Assembly: GCF_052324685.1 (NCBI RefSeq)
Contig: NC_135212.1
Span: forward strand, 45,324,212 to 45,388,211
DNA from: Brachyhypopomus gauderio
Lineage: Eukaryota > Chordata > Actinopteri > Gymnotiformes > Hypopomidae
Length of the DNA stretch: 64,000 bases
Reading direction: 5' to 3'
The notes beneath the pieces were generated by a model. That model ran no database searches, had not been told where the DNA came from, and saw only the letters and a program-made list of their open reading frames with translations. The position numbers and the translations under genes are program-made. The stretch's first letter is position 1; every line of letters starts with the position of its first letter. Positions 40,601 through 50,890 of the stretch are shown here, piece after piece.

Positions 40601-43600
40601 ACTGAACCCCCTACAAACTACAACCCCCCCCAAAATAACAAAGTACCCTCAGACGTCACCATCTGAAGCTGCAATATGTAGAGCGGAATAATAATTTTAC
40701 AAAGTGGTAAACATTGAAATGAAGTAGTTATTCAATAGACATGAAGTAGACACCCAAGTGAACACCCAAGTTACATTTGCATTGAAAACACGAGCCTTAT
40801 GTCCACACATGCACATAAGGAAAGTGGGTAAGGGTTACAATGATCATATAACTAAACAGCACTGGGAGATTAATACATGTCTTGATGACCGCAAGGCAAA
40901 GTGATAAAAAAGATAAAACACACCAACATTCATTTGCAATTAGACTGCCATATTGAACCCCTGTTTCTGGTTGAAACCACCAGACCTAATTATATAGAGA
41001 CGTGAACATAGAAATATAAAGAAAATCATTGAGAAGCCATTTTGTTCACAAAGCCTTGACTAAATATTTGGATATTTAGTGAAATGTGTTGGCTCACCAC
41101 CTGCTGTCTGTAAATCATTATTAAAATGTTTTAGAAGCACCTAATACAGTGTAGCCCTGCAACATTACAGCTGGAGGGATTTGTAGTTTCAACACTGAAT
41201 ACCAGTGTGAAGAGGATCTAGTTGCAGACCTTTGGTTAGAACATGTGTCAGGCTGATATTTTTGTCCATACCTTTTGGGGCTTTCTTTCTGGATCAGTTC
41301 GTCGTGCAGCACGCAGGTATGGACTGAGAGAAACGTCAGATGGGGAGGAATGGACTCTGTACTGGACAGACCTCTCCGTGACTCTGGACCGCGTTATGGA
41401 CATGAAGTGGTACCAGGTGTGTTGTTCTTATATTCATGTCCAAAACTCATTTATCTTCAGTCCCAGAAGCCACACGGGAATCACACAGAGACAGGCAGGT
41501 GTATATTCATGGAATGGTGCACCAAACAATTGTATGACCAATTGTTTGTAATAGTTTAATTTTGGCATAAAGTTCCAGATGAGTCATTAAAGGCAATCAC
41601 CCACTACACCAGAGGTATTCAGACACAGGTGTCAAGGAGCCGGTCTCACAGATTTGACCACTTCTTGTTATTTAGCAGTCAGGTGCACAACACAGTCCAC
41701 TCCTCTACAACTGGAACTCTTCACCACCCAAAGAGATATGAGATATGATGGTATTTTCAGTGATAATTTCTTTTCAACAGAAGATCAACCACTTTCCTGG
41801 CATGAGTGAGATTTGCAGGAAAGACATGCTGGCACGTAATCTGAACCGAATGTTGAAATGTTTCCCCAAAGATTACAACATCTTTCCAAAGACCTGGTGC
41901 TTACCAGCAGAGTGAGTATGTGACCTGGCAGGCCTTCACCATAGCATTAAAAATAATTTTAATATGGTCTCATGTTTTGCTGTGATAATAGATATACTCC
42001 TCAGCCATTTTGCTGCTATGGAGAGCTTCAATTTGCAGTTATTGATTTTGTGTTATAATTTCCTCTGCTGCAGTTACAGTGACTTGCAGGCCTACGGCAG
42101 GAGGAGAAAGCACAAGACCTACATCTGCAAGCCCGAGCAAGGGTGCCAGGGTCGCGGGATCTTCCTCTCCAAGCGCAGCCGAGACGTCACCTCGGGGCAG
42201 CGCATGGTCTGCCAGCTCTACATTTGCAGGGTAAGATGGCAGAGACGTTGCTTTCTGAGCGCTTTTATTTTTAATGCCAGAACTGCTAGAGCACCTGCAG
42301 AAGCATCTGTCCATGTCATTATATGTGATTGAGCAAAGCATTCAGAGAGCACTCAAAGGGAACACTTGGTCAGTTTACTGCGAGTGGGACAGGGATACAC
42401 ATCACACTGGGTCAGTATACTGCGAGTGGGACTAGGACACATACTGAGTGATCAGAGTACTCGTAGTGCACGATAAAAAGTAAAAAGACACAATTTGTTA
42501 TGGGGCTTACTGCAGTCTTGTGTAATATAAATGTTACAAAGGCCAAAATTGCAGTAACGATGAACAAATGACATATTGCACAATCCTTGATCGCGGAAGA
42601 AAAATATTTTTACCACTGGTTGAATAACTTGACATTGATTGGCTGCTTTTCCACAGGGCTTAAGTAAGAGAAAATGTTCACTGTGTTTTAATATACATTT
42701 TAAAATCGGATTATATATGATTCTCGTATAATGGTAATTCAATCCACATTAAAATAGTAAAATAAATAAACAAGTAAATACAATGTTCCCTGTAAATATA
42801 ACCAGTAACATCTTGAGAACATCAAAACACCCTGAAATCCCATGACCTAGATTTTGCCAATGAAACACCAAGCCTTCCCGTCTCAAGAGCTTCGATTCTT
42901 TAGAAATCTTTCTTCATCTTCCAAGATTCTTCCGTGTGGTCTTAGCGAGCTTTCCAACTGTTGCCCGCAGCCGTTTCTCATTGACGGCCTGAAGTTTGAC
43001 CTGCGTATCTACGTGCTGGTGACGTCCTGCGACCCGCTGCGTGCGTTTCTCTATGAGGAAGGCCTGGTCCGCTTCTGCACCACCCAGTACAGCTACCCCA
43101 CCCGCACCAACCTGGTGAGCAACGGGCAGGCTTACGATAAGTACAGGACTAGAAAGCGAGGTTTCAAATATTTAATTAGAACTATATTTCTCATTAAAGT
43201 TTTTCTGTTTCAAAATGAGGATGATCAAAAAACCCCATTTCTGTTATTTGCAAAGTGAAATGGGGAAAGATTTCAAAGATGGCTGTTTTGAAAGAGCATG
43301 CTGGTGATTTAAAGAAGGACGATATGATTTGATGGTTGTTCCTTCTCAAAGTGGTGCACTTGCTCTTTATTTGGTTCTGTGCTTTCTTTTCCCGCCCTTA
43401 GTGTATGTTATGACATTTCACTCTTCTTTTGATCACGCCTTGCCAGGTCAGTAAAAGGTTATAACTCTATGTGCTTCTGATTTATGGCTTAGCTTACATG
43501 AGGTACTAAAACAGTAAGAGAGTTCAATTGTAGGGTGGGTTTGTTGCTTAGATGTTATTTAAACAGAAAATATGTCTGGAAATGAAAAGCTAAAAATGTG

Positions 43601-46072
43601 TACACATCCAAAACATTACAACCAGTACTGTGGCTCATCTAAAATTTTAGATAATAATTGATTGACACGCACAGATGAGTTAATGTTTCACTAAGTACAT
43701 TTAAATGTGCATGGTTATTGTGCATTGATTATTGTCCTCAGTATCACTGAAGTAGATTAAAGACACCAAGGGCTGTGTTTTAGTTTGAAGACAAACAGTG
43801 GTAGTGCATCTTGGGTAACTTCTGGAAAGGGCCAAGGCCCAATTTTCCAAGTAGACAAAGAATGACTATGACTAAGCAGCCCGAAAGAATGTCAGTATTC
43901 ACATTTTACTCTCTTTGTTTGAGCAGTTCAAAAAGGCAGCTGTGAGACGCTCCCAATGTAGCACACTGTCACGGCATATCTGTGCTTTACAGTTTTTAAA
44001 TAGCCACAGTTTATCCAGGCCGGAGTTGTAGATTTTATTGTCTTCATAAAGCATCTTACTCACAACAGTAAGCATTCATCTCTCTCTCTCTCTCTCTCTC
44101 TCTGTCATCTCAGGATGATGTCTGTATGCACTTGACTAACTATGCAATCAACAAACACAGTGAGAACTTTGTGCAGGATGACATTACAGGTAGCAAAAGG
44201 TGAGGTCCGTTCGTGACTTTTCCCTACGATTTTAATCTAGAGGGATCTGCTGATGAAATGGGAATCATACTGCCTTTAGATTTTGAGGTCATCCTTGTAT
44301 AATCCTGTGATTCAACTATAATGCAAATCCATAGCCTGTAAAAAATAAAACAAGGAAGACAATGTGGTAGCCATTCATTGGTTTGGTTATATCAACTGTG
44401 ATTGAGTGGAATAATAAACATTCATCTTGAACTGGTTGTTCCTCAAGTTCATCCAAAGGAGAGCTTCGTGATTGCCTCTTCCATGTCCATGTCATCGTTA
44501 GTTACATATTCTCATCATGACACAAGTGTTTTTTGACAGAGACTCCCATGGCTCTTATTAACAGCTGATGGTTTCCAGTCATCAGCAGTTGGTGACTTCT
44601 CCCAGCGTCTGTTCCACAGGAAGCTGTCCACACTGAGGTGCCTGCTGGAGGAGAGGAACTGTGACACCGCGAAGCTGTGGGCGGATATCGAGGACGTGGT
44701 GATCAAAGCGCTGATCTCAGTACAGTCGGTACTCTGCCACAACTACCACACCTGCTTCCCACGCCACGCGGTTAACCCAGCAGGAGCCTGCTTCGAGCTG
44801 CTTGGCTTTGATGTCATGCTCGATCGTCACCTCAAGCCCTGGCTTCTGGAGGTGGGTGTCCCTGGACATCGGCCCATGCTGTTGATTGCACAGCTCCAGT
44901 TTCAACGCCATGTTTAGTTGTAGCTACATTCCAAAAATAGTTTGTTGGCAAGTGAAAACATCTCGAATGTAGACAACATGCCTCATATTTCTCTTTCCCC
45001 AAAATGTATAATTATACGTTTCATATACGCTTAAGATGTCACATTCCCTTTGTAATGTTCCCATAACTGCGAGTGTGTGTTTAGGTGAACCACTCACCAA
45101 GCTTCACCACTCAGTCACGGCTGGACCAGGAGGTAAAGGATGAGCTGCTGTATGACACTCTGGTTCTCGTCAATCTGGCTGCATGTGACTGGCGGCAGGT
45201 TCACGTGGAGGAGAAGCAACGCTTGCAGAACCAGCCCGTCTCCAAGGAGGACAGGTGCAGGCTTATCACGCTTACATAGTGAGATTAAAGTGGAGCATGA
45301 ACTGGCTGCATGACATGACCGCAAACCTTTTCACATAGACTGGCCTTTCACATAGACTGGCCTTTCACGTAGACTGGCTTTTGCATAACTGATGCTGCAG
45401 AAAGCTGCAATATGAGAAGTACAATTACAGCCCTCAAACATTGTCAAACAAATGTTGGTAATTTTAGTCATATTGCAGGTTAATCACATCAAATGTTCAC
45501 CAATATTCTAACTTTTTGCAATATACCTCATATCTTGAAGACAATATCTACCTATGTCACACAATAATATGTTCATATTGTACAGTCCGATGCTAGATGT
45601 ACCCTTTCCATTACTAGGATAATTTATTTGCCGATATGTAATGTGGTTGTTTATTTTTTTACAAATACAAAAATCACAATATTGCAAAAGTATCACAATG
45701 CTACTTTTGTCTGGTATTGTTCATCCCTAGCGTACAAGCTGTATCTGAGTGTGGTGTAATCTGGTTCCTCAGGAGCAGAGAGCAGCAGGAACTACAGGCA
45801 TGCAAAAGGGAACAAGCCCTCAGGTACGAAGATGAGCACCTGGGTGGCTTCCGTAGGATTCTTCCCTGCCAGAACGGCCCAGACTATGACAAGTACCTCA
45901 AACACAGTAGGACGTTATTCAAGGAGACGGCTGCCTCTCGGGCTCGAGTGAGGTGCACAAGGTGGGGTTCAAACGTGTGAACGGGCGTCCAAAAAACAGC
46001 TCGGGATGTACTGTCATCCTCACGCAGTCATGTAGTTGAATGTTTGGTGCATTCATAGTGTACTCATGTATG

Positions 46073-46130
<58 letters not shown>

Positions 46131-49100
46131 AGACAGCTGTTGCAGGACCTGCAGGAGAAGCACAGACAGGGAGAGGGATGTAATCTGGGTTTGCAGGGAG
46201 AATCTGCTGGGGAAAAAGAAAAAGCCCATCAAGCTCTTCAAAAACACCACTGTGCAAAACACCACTCTGTGAGTCTTATATTCATATGCCAATAAATAAC
46301 AAAGCTCTGTCTTTTACATACTCATGCCCAGTCACATGAACTCTCCTGAATTGTAATGTACCTATACATATTCTCTTAACAAGGAAAAGGAGAAAAACAC
46401 ATTATATTAACTTGTATAGCAAAAGTCTATCACCATTTCCACATTCTGCTACCTCTGAAAACCACCATCTACCCATTATGCTCCTTGAGAGTTTATATGC
46501 ATAACAGCAGCAGGCTGGAGCCTTGTGTGCCTCTATAAGAAGTTAATTTGGTTTTCTGCATTGACCACATAAATTTTAAAATGACCTTATGCTACTAGAT
46601 CAGCTGCCAGGAACCAGCAGGCCCAGTAATCTTATCACATCCATTACACAGATGGTTTAACTCCTGTCTTCTACAATGTTTGGATCTGATATTCTCTAGA
46701 ACACCTTTAAGTGCGTCCTCCATCTGTGTGATTCTCTATAATGTTCCGTGTGGTTCTTCATAAGGATGTTATGTCCTCAATCTGACTTTGTCCACCTCCA
46801 TCACTAGACCACTAGTTTGTGGTGTCCCTTTACACCAGGGGTGTCAAACTCATTTTCACCGCGGGCCACATCAGTATAATCGTTACCCATGGAGGGCCAT
46901 ATGTAACTTATAAATGTACCTACTCCTTAATGTTAAATACCTCTGAATTTATTACTTATTCAAGTTACAAATATTAGATATATTTGAGTAAATGTAAAAA
47001 AAATGTTAGCTTGTTGCTGTTATTATAACATAAATCCTGTAAAGTTTGTTAGGTTATGAAACCCATATTACTTCATAAATCAACGATCAAACTATGCAAG
47101 TGAATAAAGAAAAATTGATCAAATATATCACATTTACTTTGTTCAAAACTTGAAATATCAAATAACTGAAAATAGCGATTGTGCATCAAAAACGCTCCCT
47201 CTGAAAAAGACTGAAGCGCGGCGATTTCTTTAGCCACAACAAAGCAGCTTTTACTGCCGTTTCGTTTGTGGTTGTGAACACATTCTGTTGCGATTGCAGT
47301 TTGCTTTTTAATTATTTGACAATTCGTCGTTTTTCTTGATGGCTAATTTTGGCATACTTAGCTCCGTGTTTGGTCGCAAAATACCGACATATATTGTACT
47401 CTTTGACAACTGCCACCGCTTCATACCCGTTTTTCTCCTTGAAGCGCAAACATCGCTTTCCCATCTTTCTTGAAACACTATCTGCATGGATGTTTCTCTT
47501 CCTGGACATGTTGGGATCATTATTTGTATTTCCCAATTACGCTTATTGGGAAAATCGCATCGATATGGAAACACTGCAGTGTCGAAATGCCGTCACTTCG
47601 CGGGTAACATAATTGTGGGAAATGTAGTTTTTGCTCACTTTTACTTTTTTTTTTTTTTTTTTTTTTTACAATTTGGCTTTTTAAGCTCTCGCCTGCCACA
47701 TAAAATGACGCGGCGGGCCACATTTGTCCCGCGGGCCTTGAGTTTGACACCTGTGCTTTACACTATGTTACATCCACAAACGCAACTTGTATTCATGAGA
47801 TAATTATGAGGAGGCTCCCATCACATCTTAAAGACTCCCTGTCGGCTCCGCTCCGAGCTCCCACATCGTGAACCATTTTCTTGCATCCAACTTGGTTCCT
47901 TAGTTTTAAAAAACTGCCCTGGTCACTTGGGCAGTTAGTTCTCAAATAACCCTCTCTTGACTCTTCTGCTCTTAGTAAAAACAGGCCTCTCTAATCAGAG
48001 TTGTATAATCCAGGTTCAGAAAGTAAAAGTCCTCACCAGAATTTTGCTCAGGCTTCCTGGATTGTGTTGATTCCACTCATTTTACCTGGATTGCACTAAT
48101 TAGAAATCTAGCAAGCTTGAGCAAAATCCTGGTGAGGACTTTTACTTTCTGAACCTGGATTATACAACTCTGTCTCTAATCTTCTTTTCTTTCAAAAGAC
48201 GACAGTGGCCGTTTAACCCCAGTCTAACATTATGTTGTACAAACTTTTCTCGTGAGGTTTTTTTTACTCACCAAGTGGCCAATGGCCTCCTGTATCCTGC
48301 TGAGGACTGGGTCTATTAATATTTTACTCCTTCAGTATATTGGTGTTACTTTAGTTGTCATTAATCACAATATCTTGCTTTCACATCACCGTCTCTAGGG
48401 ATCTGTGACACTTGATTCATCTTGATTTAGGTCCTTTATCACTGACGGGCAGCATTTTGCCTTCATTGGCACATATAGGTCTCACACTGCTGTGGTCTGC
48501 CAGGACCCGGTTGTCCACGGCCCTCTGTCCCCCTCTGTCTTCGGCCCCCTTCCGTTTGCTGTTCACATGCTCTCTCAGCTCATTTGCCAGGAAAGTTTAG
48601 TTTTATTTTCACGCTGTTGACACTCTATCTGTTGATCTATCTTTAGGCCAAGGGCTCTGTATCTCTTTTTTCTCCTTTCCTGGCAAACATCTCTTTAACA
48701 TCAAATACTGGATGGCATTACATTTTCCTCTGTTGAAATCCCGATTAAACGGACTGTGTTTTTGACTCTGTCTGTGTCTCAGCACGTTTCCCCAGGCGGG
48801 CCGTTGCAAACAATCAAACGCCTAGCGACACTGAGGGAGGAGAAGGATCTTGAGGACGAGGAGGAGAGGCAGCAGGGGCCACAGCTTGGGGCCACTCTGC
48901 TCCACAACATGGCTGTAGAGGAGCAGGTCTGTCAGCTCCTTAAGGGGCCCCAGGCCTCAAGAAAAGCAAAGGACCAGGTGGAGGAAGAGGAACAACTGGC
49001 CAAGCATATGCTGGGGAAGGTCAGGGCATGGCACAGCATTGCTTAGATGAAGGTGCAATATGAGATGGAAGTAGTGTCAGTAGTAGTAGTAGTCAGTAGT

Positions 49101-50687
49101 AGTAGTAGACAGTAGTAGTAGTCAGTAGTAGTAGTAGACAGTAGTAGTCGTCAATAGTAGTAGTAGTCAGTAGTAGTAGTAGTCAGTAGTAGTAGTAGAC
49201 AGTAGTAGTAGTCAGTAGTAGTAGTAGTCAGTAGTAGTAGTCAGTAGTAGTAGTAGACAGTAGTAGTAGTCAGTAGTAGTAGTAGTCAGTAGTAGTAGTA
49301 GTCAGTAGTAGTAGTCAGTAGTAGTAGTCAGTAGTAGTAGTAGACAGTAGTAGTAGTCAGTAGTAGTAGTAGACAGTAGTAGTAGTCAGTAGTAGTAGTC
49401 AGGACTTGTTTCAGCCTCCTGTACCCCAGTGACATTTTTTACATCTTGTATTTCTCGTGATCTCTTTTTTCACTTTTTCATGCAGTGATTCCAATTTGGA
49501 TTATGCAAATATAGAAAATGGCTTAAGTACAGTAGAATTTACAGAATGCATTATAGTTATTGTCATTCTGTGCAATAACTGCTAGCGTTGAATTTATCTG
49601 TGATCATTTCCTTGAAAGTCCAGAAAGCTAATGGCAGACAATTCCAGTAGAACCAGTGTCAACCCATAATGTAACCTGGTGTCTGTGCAGCTGGAGTCAC
49701 TGGGAGGCCGCTGTGTGAACGGTGGGAGGATCGTTACAGCAGTGACTGCACCGCCAGACACCACAGTCCAACTGGGACCAGCGCTGCGTCCAGCGACGTA
49801 TCGGGAGGAGACCTGGCAGAACGCCTGTGCTCTGTCTCAGCCGGGTGCCCAGCACGGTGGGACGCAGGATATAAATCCTGCTTTACTGCTTTGTATCAAT
49901 TAGTGCAGAATTTATAGAGGTTTACCAAAATAACGAGGGAATCCTTTTCAGGGAACTAGATTGCAGTTCATAGGGCCCCTGGCAGGTGCCCTGAATGTAC
50001 TACTGTGCGCCAATTGGCAGTATTTCCTCTTTTATCTCTGCACAATCCACCCATCTTACCATTTGTCTTTTCCAGTTTGTGTCTCTTTAGGGCAGCTGGG
50101 TTTTCGTGGTAAACATGTCTGTCGTGCCTTGGCAGATACACGAGCGTGCGGCCTTCTGCCTAGCTCCCAGCAGCCTCTGCTCCCTGACACGTGCGAGGAG
50201 CGTCTGACTCCTTCGGGGCTACAGGTCATCTCAGCTCCTGTTCCCCTAGTACGGAGGAGGCCAGCCTTCCCCCTTGGGCCTCTGAAGTCCAGCGGGTCTC
50301 GGTGCATCACCAGAAAGGAGTTCAGGTGAGTCAGTGTTGTGCTTTGTGCATGTGGAGTGTGAGCAATGTGAGCAGTATGTCTGAAAGGGATGAACCAGCA
50401 TAGAGCTCTCACTGACTCAGCTTCACCACGTGAGCAGCTAGGGAGGTGTAACAACATGCAAACAAAACATATATATGGACTTCTGTATCAGTTAATGTCC
50501 AATCTGATAATGTTAATACATTTGTATTTTTTATGTGTTGAGTGATGCTTTCTGTTTTCTTAAGATATTTGTTATAACTTGTTTTGGCCATCATATGTAC
50601 ATGCTGATTCATCTGGACTGTTTGTAGTGAGTTACAACCAGACTCAAACAACTTGTCTGTACATTTACAAACACTTAAGGGGAGTAC

Positions 50688-50766
<79 letters not shown>

Positions 50767-50807
50767 TGTGTTTGTGTGTGTGTGTGTGTCTATGTGTGTG
50801 TGTGTGT

Positions 50808-50890
<83 letters not shown>

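Noticed and set aside
49078-49402. CRISPR-like array because of regular repeats
   Set aside because: Units are trinucleotide-based with no unique spacers, and the genome is a vertebrate.
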